A stretch of 64,000 nucleotides of DNA, taken from positions 1 to 64,000 of the forward strand of contig JAUZNZ010000025.1 in assembly GCA_030706735.1 (NCBI GenBank), given 5' to 3'. The notes beneath the pieces are model-generated. The model was not told the origin of the DNA and did not search any database. It saw only the letters and a program-made list of their open reading frames with translations. Source of the stretch: Bacteroidota bacterium (GTDB lineage Bacteria; Bacteroidota; Bacteroidia; Chitinophagales; Chitinophagaceae). The stretch's first letter is position 1. Each line of letters opens with the position of its first letter. A program made the position numbers and the translations under genes. Below, piece by piece: positions 34,743 to 43,160 of this stretch.

Positions 34743-36320
34743 ATGAGAATAGTCCTGTCAGGCCTCTTAATTTTGGCGTTTTATTGCACGGCCAGTGGCC
34801 AGGTAAATTCCGGCCTCGCCGACCTCAACCGGGCTATCGACGCCGCTCCAAAATTTGACGAGGCGAAATTAAAGGCTATCGACGAACTGAAGCGATCGCT
34901 GACGGACATCAAACAAGCTCCCCTTTCCGCCCAATTCGATCTATACCTTCAATTATTTCGGCAGTACCAGGTCTTCCATTACGACTCTGCCTTCCATTAT
35001 GCGCAATTGTTGCTCGAAACGGCGGGCCGCCTGAATGAACCCGCACGACTGAGTTATGCCCGCCTGAAGCTGGCTTTTTGCCTGCTGTCGGCCGGCATGT
35101 TCAAGGAGACCTTCGACTCGCTGTCGGGGATCGCCGTGGCCGGCGCGCCCGATAGCATCAAGGCGGAATATTATGCCCTGGCGGGTCGATACTATTATGA
35201 TCTTGCCGACTTCGATAAAGACCCTTATTATGCTCCGGACTATAACCGGAAGGGGAACCGCTATATGGATTCGGCGCTGGGCTTATTCCCTGCCGGCTCT
35301 TTCGAGGAGGCTTATTACAAAGGGCTGAAAGAATTGAAGACCGGGAACCGGGACCTGGCGAAGGCGGAATTCCTTGCTTTGCTGAAAAGGCCGGATCTTT
35401 CGCTGCATTCGGTAGCCGTCACCACTTCTACCCTGAGCGACATCTATATCCATGAAAAACAGGCCGATTCAGCCATCAGTCTGCTGATCCGCGCCGCTAT
35501 CGCCGACATACAATCCTCCACCAAGGAGACGGCCGCCATTTTCAGCCTTGCCCAGCTCCTTTATGAAAAGAACGATATCAAGAATGCCTCTTCCTTTATC
35601 GAAGCAGCCGTATTGAATGCCGAATTCTACGGCGCACGCCAACGCCAGGTACAGGTCAGCACGATCCTTCCACTGATCGAAGGCGAAAAGATCAATCGGG
35701 TAGAAAACGACAAAAAAACGCTCATCGTCTATTCCGTCATCGCCACCCTGCTCCTGTTGCTGGTCATCATGCTGACCTTCATCATCTCCCGCCAGGTCAG
35801 AAAACTGAAAACAGCCCAGCGGGCCCTGGTCGAAACAAACTATAAACTTTCGGAGGCCAATAAGATCAAGGAGGAATATATCGGCTACTTCTTCAACACC
35901 AATTCCGAATTTTTCGGCAAGCTCGAGAAATTCAAAAAAACGCTCGAGCAGAAGATGGCCTACCGAAAATGGGAGGATATCATCAGTGTGGTCAATACGA
36001 TCAACCTGAAAAAGGAAAAAGAGGAACTGTTGCAAACCTTCGACAAAGCCTTCCTAAAATTGTTTCCCGATTTTATTGCAGGGTTCAACGCGCTGTTCCG
36101 GGATGAGGATCGCGTGCAACTGAAGGACAACGAACTCCTCAATACCGACCTCCGCATCTTCGCTCTCATTCGCATGGGCATCCATGACACCGAGAAGATC
36201 GCCCGGATCCTGGAATACTCGGTCAATACGATCAATACCTACAAGACGCGGATCAAGAACAAGTCCGTCGTTCAAAATGAAGCGTTCGAACATCGCATCA
36301 TGGAGATCAGGACGCTTTGA
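34743..36320 (+). CDS. DUF6377 TPR-containing membrane regulator with LuxR-like HTH
   Basis: About 525 residues; the ATG at 34743 opens on MRIVLSGLLILAFYCTASGQ (34737 is an alternative). The periplasmic part (about 25-320) is helical and TPR-like. One membrane segment follows near residue 325-350 (TLIVYSVIATLLLLLVIMLT), then a coiled linker (LKTAQRALVETNYKLSEANK) and a cytoplasmic domain. That domain ends in a helix-turn-helix, RMGIHDTEKIARILEYSVNT then INTYKTRIKNKS, as in LuxR-type DNA-binding domains. This layout matches the DUF6377 family of Bacteroidota, thought to be membrane-bound transcriptional regulators. The stop is directly adjacent to the stop of the convergent GH97 gene, within a duplicated 14-bp sequence. 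Confidence 0.8.
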   Translation: MRIVLSGLLILAFYCTASGQVNSGLADLNRAIDAAPKFDEAKLKAIDELKRSLTDIKQAPLSAQFDLYLQLFRQYQVFHYDSAFHYAQLLLETAGRLNEPARLSYARLKLAFCLLSAGMFKETFDSLSGIAVAGAPDSIKAEYYALAGRYYYDLADFDKDPYYAPDYNRKGNRYMDSALGLFPAGSFEEAYYKGLKELKTGNRDLAKAEFLALLKRPDLSLHSVAVTTSTLSDIYIHEKQADSAISLLIRAAIADIQSSTKETAAIFSLAQLLYEKNDIKNASSFIEAAVLNAEFYGARQRQVQVSTILPLIEGEKINRVENDKKTLIVYSVIATLLLLLVIMLTFIISRQVRKLKTAQRALVETNYKLSEANKIKEEYIGYFFNTNSEFFGKLEKFKKTLEQKMAYRKWEDIISVVNTINLKKEKEELLQTFDKAFLKLFPDFIAGFNALFRDEDRVQLKDNELLNTDLRIFALIRMGIHDTEKIARILEYSVNTINTYKTRIKNKSVVQNEAFEHRIMEIRTL

Positions 36321-36334
36321 TCAGGACGCTTTGA
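36307..36334. repeat. 14-bp tandem duplication carrying both convergent stop codons
   Basis: TCAGGACGCTTTGA occurs at 36307-36320 and again at 36321-36334. The first copy ends with the TGA of the rightward DUF6377 gene. The second copy begins with TCA, the complement of the TGA that ends the leftward GH97 gene. Confidence 0.9.
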
Positions 36335-38447
36335 CCGGCTTAAGGCTCACCGCCGCGCCTCCGCCGGGCGCCAGCGGCAATGACAGTATCGTTCGGCTAT
36401 CGACTATTTTTTTCTCGATGAGGTAGGCTTCGGGATTGGTCTTCCAGTCCGCGCCGGGCGCGTCGCGGTAAATGGTGGCCTCATATTTCGTACTCTTTTC
36501 CAAAAAAGCCAGCGGGAGTGATGCAACCCTTCCCTGCTCGTCCGTAATGGCGCCGATGAACCAGTTCGGGGCGCCTTTCCCTTTTCGCGCGATGCTGATA
36601 TAGTCCCCCGGTTCCGCCTCCAGCACCCTGGTATCGTCCCAATCTACGGGTACCTCCTCGATCCAGCGGAAGGCATCCGGATGCGCATCGTAATTTTCCG
36701 GCAGGTCGGCGGCCATCTGGAGGGGAGAATAGAGGGTGACGTACAGGGCGAGCTGCTTGGCCAGGGTGGTATGTACCTGACGGCCGGGAACGCCCGAATA
36801 TCCTTTCAGTTTGAATATTCCCGGCGTATAATCCATCGGACCGCCCATCAGGCGGGTAAAGGGAAGGATCGTCTCGTGCCCGGGGGCATTTCCGTCGCTG
36901 AAGGCATTGTATTCATTGCCGCGGGCCGCCTCGCAGGCCAGCCAGTTGGGATACGTGCGTTGCAAGCCGGTCGGACGCACGGGTTCGTGCACGTCGAGCA
37001 TGACATGATATTGCGCCGCTTTGGCCGCCACCCGGACATAGTGGTTGATCATCCATTGCCCGTCGTGATGCTCGCCGCGGGGAATGATCTTCCCGACATA
37101 ACCCGTCTTGACCGAACCATACCCGAAACGGACCATGAACCGGAAGGCCGTATCCATTTGCCGCTCATAGTTTGTGGCCGAACCCGAGGTCTCGTTGTGC
37201 ATGATCATCTTTACCCCTTTGGACGCGGCATATTCCGTGACCGATCGGACATCGAAATCGGGATAGGGGGTGACGAAGTCGAATACATTTTCCTTCCAGT
37301 TGCCAAACCAATCCTCCCAGCCGGTATTCCATCCCTCCACGAGGACTCCCCCGATCCCGTGTGCGGCCGCAAAATCGATATAGCGTTTTACGTTTGCCGT
37401 ATTGGCCCCGTGGCGTCCATTGGGAACCGGGCGGCCTTTCGGGTCCAGGCTGTCCGGGAAGTCGGAATAGCTCCAGGTACTTTTTCCCGTCTGCATTTCC
37501 CACCAAACGCCCACGAATTTCATGGGCTTGATCCAGGAGGTATTTTCGATCTTCGATGGTTCGTTCAGGTTCAGGATCGTCTTCGAGGTCAGGATGTCCG
37601 CCGCACGATCGCTGACCAGGATGGTCCGCCAGGGTGTGTGGAAGGGGGCGTGCACATAGGCCTTTGTTCCTACGGCATCCGGCACCAGGCTCGAGCTGAG
37701 GATCAGCCCGGCCCGGTCGACATGCAGCTGCATGGCGGAGTAATCCACGAGGGCGGCTTCGTGAATATTGATGTATAACCCATCATCCGTCTTCATCATC
37801 AACGGCGTTTGCACGGCGTAAGGGTCCGGAGCGACGCGAACGGCAATGGCCGTGGACTTTTCCACCAGGTCGCGGTTATCGATCTGGCTCAATAAAGAGG
37901 TGGTATATGGATATTCATTGCTGTCATAATCCCCGGGGATCCAGAATGCCTTGTGATCGCCCGCCATCCGGAATTGGGTTCGCTCATCGCTCACCGCGAA
38001 ATAGGTCAGGCCGGGTTGTTTGGGGAACTCATACCGGAAGCCCACGCCATCGGCGAACACACGGAACGCGATATCCAGCCTGCGCGTGGGCGAACCGGGC
38101 TTCCGCAAATGAACCGTCAGCTGCCGATAGTGATCCCGGATCCTGCTGCTCTCTCCCCAAACCGGTTCCCAGGTCGTATCCACCTCCCGTCGTTCGACGC
38201 CGGTCATTTCAAATCCCCGGTAAAACAAACTGTCTGCCTGAAGTACCATACCCAGTGTCGAAGGCCGTATCACGGCCTTGCCGCCAAAACTCACTTCATA
38301 GCCAGGCCTTCCTTCTTTGTCCAGGGTAAAGGTCAGTTTCACTTTGTCGAGGGAGGCCGTCTCGGATGATTGCGCACGCGCGATGGACGAAATATGCAGC
38401 AAAAGAACGGCAAACAGGGGGCAGCCGATGGATTTGAAGGAAAACAT
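36321..38447 (-). CDS. GH97 family glycoside hydrolase (alpha-glucosidase-like)
   Basis: Exported retaining or inverting alpha-glycosidase of family GH97 (SusB type), 708 residues from the ATG at 38447 (MFSFKSIGCPLFAVLLLHIS, cleavage near ARAQ). An in-frame ATG 24 bases upstream is less suited to a signal peptide. The N-terminal beta-sandwich (about 30-270) has LDIAFRVFADGVGFRYEFP. The (beta/alpha)8 barrel has KFVGVWWEMQTGKSTW, GIGGVLVEGWNTGWEDW, KMIMHNETSGSATNYE (Glu419 corresponds to the Glu typical of the inverting alpha-glucosidase subgroup) and HYHVMLDVHEPVRPTGLQR-like motifs, followed by a C-terminal beta domain. Glu in HNETS favours an inverting alpha-glucosidase over a retaining alpha-galactosidase, but this needs an alignment. 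Its upstream region is unusually rich in inverted repeats. Confidence 0.9.
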   Translation of the reverse strand: MFSFKSIGCPLFAVLLLHISSIARAQSSETASLDKVKLTFTLDKEGRPGYEVSFGGKAVIRPSTLGMVLQADSLFYRGFEMTGVERREVDTTWEPVWGESSRIRDHYRQLTVHLRKPGSPTRRLDIAFRVFADGVGFRYEFPKQPGLTYFAVSDERTQFRMAGDHKAFWIPGDYDSNEYPYTTSLLSQIDNRDLVEKSTAIAVRVAPDPYAVQTPLMMKTDDGLYINIHEAALVDYSAMQLHVDRAGLILSSSLVPDAVGTKAYVHAPFHTPWRTILVSDRAADILTSKTILNLNEPSKIENTSWIKPMKFVGVWWEMQTGKSTWSYSDFPDSLDPKGRPVPNGRHGANTANVKRYIDFAAAHGIGGVLVEGWNTGWEDWFGNWKENVFDFVTPYPDFDVRSVTEYAASKGVKMIMHNETSGSATNYERQMDTAFRFMVRFGYGSVKTGYVGKIIPRGEHHDGQWMINHYVRVAAKAAQYHVMLDVHEPVRPTGLQRTYPNWLACEAARGNEYNAFSDGNAPGHETILPFTRLMGGPMDYTPGIFKLKGYSGVPGRQVHTTLAKQLALYVTLYSPLQMAADLPENYDAHPDAFRWIEEVPVDWDDTRVLEAEPGDYISIARKGKGAPNWFIGAITDEQGRVASLPLAFLEKSTKYEATIYRDAPGADWKTNPEAYLIEKKIVDSRTILSLPLAPGGGAAVSLKPVKAS

Positions 38448-38479
38448 GCTTATTGTATTAATACCGGTCATAAACCAGG

Positions 38480-38514
38480 AGATCAGTGTAAAGGGCTTCG
38501 CTCTACACTGATCT
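38480..38514 (-). promoter_or_regulatory. 11-bp inverted repeat in the GH97 5' region
   Basis: Perfect arms AGATCAGTGTA and TACACTGATCT flank 13 bases, which themselves allow partial pairing (AGGGC with GCTCT). It lies 33 bases upstream of the GH97 ATG, inside the expected 5' leader, so it could be an operator or an mRNA hairpin. Confidence 0.55.
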
Positions 38515-38542
38515 CTGCACTACCCCGGTCGGTTTTGAATGG

Positions 38543-38550
38543 CAAAAGTA
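38543..38550 (-). promoter_or_regulatory. Candidate -7 element TACTTTTG for the GH97 gene
   Basis: Exact TAnnTTTG on the minus strand, about 95 bases before the GH97 ATG. The nearest upstream TTTG (complement CAAA at 38578-38581) is 27 bases away, longer than usual, so the assignment is tentative. Confidence 0.35.
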
Positions 38551-38716
38551 AGTGGCCGGCGGGTTGTTCTTAAGACTCAAAGAAAAGGATCAGGGTGAGC
38601 AGGTGCAATATATATTCAACAAGTATAAGAAATAGTTATCTGTGCAGCGACGCGTCTTTAATTAAAGTTATGATTATCAAATAGTTAATAATATATTAAC
38701 TAATTTGAAATATAAT

Positions 38717-38758
38717 GGGGATGTATGCGGCCGGCGCCGCGCGCCGGCCGCAATCCCC
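38717..38758 (-). terminator. Strong GC-rich hairpin downstream of the DUF1328 gene
   Basis: Arms GCGGCCGGCGC (38727-38737) and GCGCCGGCCGC (38741-38751) are perfectly complementary around CGC. Outside them GGGGAT (38717-38722) pairs with ATCCCC (38753-38758). It starts about 40 bases after the DUF1328 stop in the leftward direction. There is no T-run, so a terminator role is plausible but unproven. Confidence 0.5.
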
Positions 38759-38796
38759 GACCGGAAGGTCGATAGACCGGAAGATCGACCCGGTCA

Positions 38797-38973
38797 TCAG
38801 GGAATAATATCGCTGCCTCTCCGGCGGCCAAAGACGAAGCTTAGAATGAATAGCACAATAAAAATGAAGAACAGGATCTTGGCCACATAGGCAGCGCTTG
38901 CGGCGATGCCGAAAAAACCAAAAATGCCGGCCACAATGGCGATGATCAAAAAAATCAATGTCCAGCGTAACAT
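38797..38973 (-). CDS. DUF1328 small membrane protein
   Basis: 58-residue protein, below the size usually called. It reads [20 protein letters not shown] then [20 protein letters not shown] and ends [13 protein letters not shown]. Two hydrophobic segments are separated by a small Gly/Ala turn, the standard pattern of the DUF1328 (YtjA-type) family. Length and the MLRW start match the family. It probably sits in the inner membrane; homologues are often linked to envelope stress or general stress, but function is not established. Leftward, with a long dyad-rich spacer before GH97 and about 78 bases after the RMD1-family gene. Confidence 0.85.
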   Translation of the reverse strand: MLRWTLIFLIIAIVAGIFGFFGIAASAAYVAKILFFIFIVLFILSFVFGRRRGSDIIP

Positions 38974-39051
38974 ACAGATAGATTTATGAGTGAGTGAATA
39001 ATCCTATCTGTTCAGAAAACATGCCACCCGCTTACGGGGAGAAAAATCCCC

Positions 39052-39831
39052 TTATTTGAATAATTTATCCAGGATCAGATTCACCACTTCCAGGGCGACG
39101 AGTATGATAATGATCCATTCCAGGAAGGTGCTGTTCCGATACTGCAGCAGATCCTTGAACAATTCCAGGTTCTCCTTGATGATCTCCAGCCCTTCCCGGA
39201 TATCCCGGTATCGTTCCTGCAGGTCGAAGGTCCTCTTCAACCCCAGGTCGATCCGGTTCAGATTCTCGTCGTCCCAGGTCTCGGGAGGCGAATCGAATAT
39301 GTACAGGTTATCGGCGATCCGGTTCTTCAGGTTGAGCGTTTTGCCGATATATTTTTTGAGGTTTTGCCCGGATATGTCCAGCCGGCCTTTTTGCTCAAGA
39401 CGCTGGGTATGATACTTGGTCTCGTCCAGCAGCAGGTTGGTCAGCTCGGAATAATAGTCCAGGGCCACCGATTGGGACACATTCAGCATGATCAGCCGCA
39501 GCGTCTCCACATCCGCATTGATGATCTCGATCTTATTATACCCGAACCTGTTCTCTGTGGCATTGGTCTCGACCTGGAACTCCTCGCTCATCCGTTTATC
39601 GAATAGATTCCGGCAAAAAGGCGCGATCTTCTCAAGCCAACGGTTCGCTGCGGATTCGTCATGGTTGAGGAAGCATACGACTCCATATTTGAATACGTAA
39701 ACAAACGCCTGTTCGGCCGTTCGATAAAATAGTTCATCGGCATCATAATGATAGGGCTCTTCCTTAAGAGCTAACCGGCAGGATTTGACATCGATATTGT
39801 CGGCTATCTGATATGAAACGACATGCAGCAT
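39052..39831 (-). CDS. RMD1/YagE (DUF155) family protein
   Basis: 259 residues with a single C-terminal membrane segment (FLEWIIIILVALEVVNLIL) just before the end. The family pattern is visible in the N-terminal half: FVYVFKYGVVCFLNHDES, then RFGYNKIEIINADVETLRLI and MLNVSQSVALDYYSE. A helical stretch follows with LKNRIADNLYIFDSPPETWD, the best conserved part of DUF155 proteins. Eukaryotic members (yeast RMD1) are mitochondrial or cytoskeleton-related; the bacterial role is unknown. It lies 11 bases after the pirin gene on the same strand, so the two may be co-transcribed. Confidence 0.85.
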   Translation of the reverse strand: MLHVVSYQIADNIDVKSCRLALKEEPYHYDADELFYRTAEQAFVYVFKYGVVCFLNHDESAANRWLEKIAPFCRNLFDKRMSEEFQVETNATENRFGYNKIEIINADVETLRLIMLNVSQSVALDYYSELTNLLLDETKYHTQRLEQKGRLDISGQNLKKYIGKTLNLKNRIADNLYIFDSPPETWDDENLNRIDLGLKRTFDLQERYRDIREGLEIIKENLELFKDLLQYRNSTFLEWIIIILVALEVVNLILDKLFK

Positions 39832-39842
39832 CGTACTATGGC

Positions 39843-40721
39843 TTAATCCAATTGGCCAAATTTGCCCTGTTGAAATTCACGTATCGAATCCATGATCTCC
39901 GCCTGGGTATTCATCACAAAAGGGCCATAGCTGGCAATGGGCTCGTCGATAGGCTCTCCGCTCAGGAGCAGGATCACTGAATCTTCATCCGCGCGGAGCC
40001 CGATCCGTTCTCCTTCATCGGCAAAGAGGACGAACGCGTGTTCGGCCGCCGGCTCGCCGTTCACCTCGGCCTTGCCTTTGATCATCAACAGGGCGGTATG
40101 GTAGTTCGCAGGCAGCGAAGTCTCGATCCGGCCGCCCTTTTTCAGCTTGATATCGTAGACATGCACCGGGGAGTAGGTTTGGGCCGGCCCCCTGACCCCG
40201 TTAAACGTTCCGGCGATGACATTCACCTCGCCCTTGCCGTCAGGCAACAGCACTTTCCCCAACGCTTCCTTCCCGAGGGCCTGGTAGTGCGCAGGCGTCA
40301 GTTTATCCTTCTTCGGCAGGTTCACCCAAAGCTGTACCATCTCGAAGGGGCCTCCCTTACGGGAAAATTCCTGCTCATGGTATTCCTTGTGCAGGATGCC
40401 GCCGCCGGCCGTCATCCACTGCACGTCCCCGGGTCGGATGATCCCGCTATTTCCTGCACTGTCATGATGGGCGACACTGCCCTGGTAGGCGATCGTGACC
40501 GTTTCAAATCCTTTGTGCGGATGGACGTCGACCCCACGCACATGTTCCGACGGCCCAAAGTCGAACTCGGCATTGAAATCCAACATCAGGAACGGACTGA
40601 TCCGTTGCTGAGATATCCCGGCGCCGGGAATATAGTTATACACGCGAAAACCATCGCCGACCATGCCTGGCCGTGCGGGTCTTTCGATGATCCGGTCGAT
40701 CTTTTTGATTGGGGATCCCAT
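39843..40721 (-). CDS. Pirin family protein
   Basis: 292-residue bicupin. The N-terminal cupin carries the pirin signature with metal ligands: SPFLMLDFNAEFDFGPSEH, then VDVHPHKGFETVTIAYQG and SVAHHDSAGNSG, with GGGILHKEYHE providing the remaining His/Glu. The C-terminal cupin (about 170-280) shows the usual PVHVYDIKLKKGGRIETSLP pattern. Pirins bind iron; some act as quercetin 2,3-dioxygenases, others as redox-sensitive regulators, and the sequence does not separate these. No signal peptide. Divergent from the VOC gene at 40906. Confidence 0.92.
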   Translation of the reverse strand: MGSPIKKIDRIIERPARPGMVGDGFRVYNYIPGAGISQQRISPFLMLDFNAEFDFGPSEHVRGVDVHPHKGFETVTIAYQGSVAHHDSAGNSGIIRPGDVQWMTAGGGILHKEYHEQEFSRKGGPFEMVQLWVNLPKKDKLTPAHYQALGKEALGKVLLPDGKGEVNVIAGTFNGVRGPAQTYSPVHVYDIKLKKGGRIETSLPANYHTALLMIKGKAEVNGEPAAEHAFVLFADEGERIGLRADEDSVILLLSGEPIDEPIASYGPFVMNTQAEIMDSIREFQQGKFGQLD

Positions 40722-40905
40722 ATCGGTTAATTTACTATTTTTTTCGTCCCGGCCAAAGCAGTGGTCTATGGATACTCCGTCCCAAACCGGAATCTGACCA
40801 ATGTGTCGTGTTTAAAATAATAATCGCCGTAGTAAAGCCCATAGGGTGATCTTTTTGCGGGAATTGCTAAATAAATTAGTAATTTGCCGCAAAACCGAAA
40901 AATAT

Positions 40906-41304
40906 ATGGACTCCTTAGCACCTAATCTTTTTGTCAAAGACATGGCGGCGACGATCGCCTTTTACAAACAGCTCGGCTTCCAGCTCATCATGTCCGTACC
41001 CGACGACGCCGAAGCAAATGGCGGCAAAGACCTCGTTTGGGCCATGATGGTCTGCGGACAGGTCACCATGATGTTCCAAACTTTTCAGAGCCTCGGCGAG
41101 ACGTTGCCCCAGATCAGCAGAAAGGACGGCGGCTCGCTCTTACTGTACATCAACCTCAGGAAGATCCATGAGTTTTACGAAAAGATAAAGGATAAGGTGC
41201 AGGTTGTCGCCGGGCTCAACAAGACCTTCTATGGCGCTACCGAATTTTCGATCCTGGACAATAACAATTACGTATTGACATTCGCCGAACACGAACAACG
41301 ATAA
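40906..41304 (+). CDS. VOC (glyoxalase/bleomycin-resistance) superfamily protein
   Basis: 132 residues from the ATG at 40906 (MDSLAPNLFVKDMAATIAFY); an ORF start 60 bases upstream would prepend a basic stretch that does not match the family. The single VOC module has the beta-alpha-beta-beta-beta pattern: LFVKDMAATIAFYKQLGFQL, a central VTMMFQTFQSL strand, LLLYINLRKIHEFYEKIKD, and the closing FSILDNNNYVLTFAE with a metal-ligand Glu. Members include isomerases, dioxygenases and antibiotic-binding proteins; the specific reaction is unknown. TAATTTG, a -7-like element one base short of consensus, lies about 20 bases upstream. Confidence 0.85.
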   Translation: MDSLAPNLFVKDMAATIAFYKQLGFQLIMSVPDDAEANGGKDLVWAMMVCGQVTMMFQTFQSLGETLPQISRKDGGSLLLYINLRKIHEFYEKIKDKVQVVAGLNKTFYGATEFSILDNNNYVLTFAEHEQR

Positions 41305-41335
41305 GAGGTCGGGCCTGGCGCCGGGTCAGCTTCGG

Positions 41336-41845
41336 TCATTTTCCGGCATCCCACTCTTTCATTTCCGTGCCATCCATTTTTTCCTTTTCCATCAGGTCGA
41401 TATCACGGTTGATCATCAGCATCTCGCCGGCATGCAGCAGTTCGGGTTCATTGTCGGACTCGGAATGATAGGATTTCGACACCTTCAGGCTCCCGGAGAG
41501 CAGGTCTACCTCCTCCCCGGCTTTATCCGGGTAGGCATCCACCCTGAAACGGGTGCCAAGCACGTCGATACGCAGGTACTTTGTATGCACAAGGAAGGGC
41601 TTTGCCGGATCCGGAGCGACCTCGAACAGCGCTTCCCCATCCAGCCATACCTCGCGATCTTTTTTTCCAAAGCGTTCGGAGAGCCGCACCGAGGTTTTCG
41701 CCTTGATCGTCACCTCCGTGCCGTCAGGAAGGCTGATCTTCTTCCGACCTCCCGCGTTTTGGCAATGCCAGCTTTCCGCGAGGAATGCGGGGAGGACGAT
41801 CGCCCATCCCGTGCGCAGTGCCCATTTGCCGTTCGCCATAACCAT
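41336..41845 (-). CDS. Stand-alone FecR-like domain protein
   Basis: 169 residues from the ATG at 41845 (MVMANGKWALRTGWAIVLPA). It carries a clear FecR periplasmic domain: ISLPDGTEVTIKAKTSVRLS, DREVWLDGEALFEVAPDPAK, PFLVHTKYLRIDVLGTRFRV, then EEVDLLSGSLKVSKSY. Normal FecR anti-sigma factors are about 300-400 residues with a cytoplasmic sigma-binding N-terminus and a C-terminal STN-contact domain. Both are missing here and no sigma factor is adjacent. One N-terminal hydrophobic segment may act as anchor or signal. It could be a degenerate anti-sigma remnant or a free periplasmic FecR module. An earlier start at 41929 would add 28 residues but come within 2 bases of the divergent gene. Confidence 0.7.
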   Translation of the reverse strand: MVMANGKWALRTGWAIVLPAFLAESWHCQNAGGRKKISLPDGTEVTIKAKTSVRLSERFGKKDREVWLDGEALFEVAPDPAKPFLVHTKYLRIDVLGTRFRVDAYPDKAGEEVDLLSGSLKVSKSYHSESDNEPELLHAGEMLMINRDIDLMEKEKMDGTEMKEWDAGK

Positions 41846-41886
41846 GAAACTACGGAACTTTTCATTTACCGCCCCTCTCAAACCTT

Positions 41887-41894
41887 TACCTTTG
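41887..41894 (+). promoter_or_regulatory. -7 element TACCTTTG upstream of the S1-domain gene
   Basis: Exact TAnnTTTG match ending 37 bases before the ATG at 41932. No clear TTG at the -33 distance. It lies within the spacer between the divergent FecR-like and S1-domain genes. Confidence 0.45.
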
Positions 41895-41931
41895 CCGCCG
41901 GGCGCCCTGGAACCGCCATAACAAGCCATAC

Positions 41932-42822
41932 ATGATCCGGATCGGAGAATACAATGAATTGAAGGTCAAAAAAGAACTGGCATTCGGCCTCATCCTGGAC
42001 GACGGGAAGGAGGGTATCCTCCTGCCGACGCGATTTGTACCGAAAGGGGCACGGATCGGCGACAAGCTAAAGGTCTTTCTTTACCATGACGGAGAAGACC
42101 GCCTGATCGCCACGACCCAACAACCCAAAGGTATTTTGGGAGATATCGTCCGGTTGCGCGCAGTAAGCAGTACCCCGCAGGGAGCCTTCCTGGATTGGGG
42201 TTTGATGAAGGATCTGTTCGTTCCGAGATCGAAACAACTGACCGTGATGTTGCCGAACGGAGACTACCTGGTCAAGATCTATCTCGACGAACAGACGGGA
42301 AGGCTGGCAGCCACCGAAAAGATCGCCCCCTTTCTCAGCAATGAAACGCTTACGGTGAAGGAGAAGGACCTCGTGGACCTGATCGCCTGGCGGAGCACCG
42401 ATATCGGCTGGCTGGTGATCATCAACAACCGGCATACCGGAGTCCTTCATTTTTCCGAGATATTCCGGGACATGCGGGTCGGCGATCGCTTTCAGGGCTT
42501 CATCAAAAAGATCTACCCGGCTGACGAACAGCCTCCCGAAGGAACGCCTCCCACTGCATCTCCGCTCCGGGACCGGTGGCGGATCGACGTGGTTGCCGGC
42601 AAGCCCGGCTACGAGCGCGTGGAAGATGCAGCAGAGAAAGTGATGCGCCTCCTCGCGGAGCACAAGGGCTTCCTCCCCTATCATGACAAATCGGAGCCGG
42701 ACGAGATCTATTCCTTCTTCGGCATGAGCAAGAAAACGTTCAAAATGACGACCGGCCGCCTCTACAAGGAGCGGAAGATCCGTATCACGGATAAAGGCAT
42801 CGAACTGGCCGGGAAAAGTTAA
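41932..42822 (+). CDS. CvfB-like S1-domain RNA-binding protein
   Basis: 296 residues with the domain order of CvfB/YitL: an S1-like N-terminal module (IGEYNELKVKKELAFGLILD, EGILLPTRFVPKGARIGDKL), a second S1-like module (LGDIVRLRAVSSTPQGAFLD then WGLMKDLFVP), a third (WLVIINNRHTGVLHFSEIFR) and a C-terminal winged helix (FLPYHDKSEPDEIYSFFGMS, KKTFKMTTGRLYKERKIRI). CvfB proteins bind RNA and, in Staphylococcus, influence virulence gene expression. Here it is likely a housekeeping RNA-binding protein. Length and order match the family. Divergent from the FecR-like gene. Confidence 0.9.
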   Translation: MIRIGEYNELKVKKELAFGLILDDGKEGILLPTRFVPKGARIGDKLKVFLYHDGEDRLIATTQQPKGILGDIVRLRAVSSTPQGAFLDWGLMKDLFVPRSKQLTVMLPNGDYLVKIYLDEQTGRLAATEKIAPFLSNETLTVKEKDLVDLIAWRSTDIGWLVIINNRHTGVLHFSEIFRDMRVGDRFQGFIKKIYPADEQPPEGTPPTASPLRDRWRIDVVAGKPGYERVEDAAEKVMRLLAEHKGFLPYHDKSEPDEIYSFFGMSKKTFKMTTGRLYKERKIRITDKGIELAGKS

Positions 42823-43010
42823 CTTTGTCCCATGACCAGCGCCGGTTCCATTGGCAGATTCCTCCTGAAATGGCTTAAATCCATTTTCATCCGAAAAAAG
42901 GATTGTTGCAAATAAGTGGGCATCCCCTACCGCTCCTAAATGCAGAAAACCCCGGATGACCGGGGGCCTGCAGCAAATAACCAACAACCTTAACCCTATT
43001 ACTAGCGCGT

Positions 43011-43154
43011 ATGAACAAACTTAAAATTCCAGGAAATACATGGCATATCCAATCACAAACCGATAGCCGTGCACAAATCGACCATAAGCGTGTTGATTCG
43101 CCGGATGAGCCGACCTGTTGCCTCGCAGGAGTATTTCTATTAAAATCGCATTAA
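43011..43154 (+). CDS. Possible 47-residue peptide
   Basis: Reads MNKLKIPGNTWHIQSQ, continues through RAQIDHKRVDSPDEP and ends TCCLAGVFLLKSH. It is bracketed by the two GC-rich hairpins, and the sequence just after its stop forms the second hairpin, which looks like a discrete small transcription unit. The peptide has no recognised family; the paired Cys near the C-terminus are notable. It may equally be chance or part of a structured RNA. Confidence 0.3.
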   Translation: MNKLKIPGNTWHIQSQTDSRAQIDHKRVDSPDEPTCCLAGVFLLKSH

Positions 43155-43160
43155 ATGAAA

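Larger units (their letters stand above)
38448..38796. other. Dyad-rich intergenic region between GH97 and DUF1328 genes
   Basis: 349 bases without a gene but with several inverted repeats: AGATCAGTGTA / TACACTGATCT at 38480-38490 and 38504-38514; the perfect palindrome CTTTAATTAAAG at 38656-38667; TAGTTAATA / TATTAACTA at 38682-38690 and 38694-38702; and a GC-rich dyad at 38727-38751. An imperfect 16-base direct repeat beginning GACCGGAAG starts at 38759 and 38775. Confidence 0.8.
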
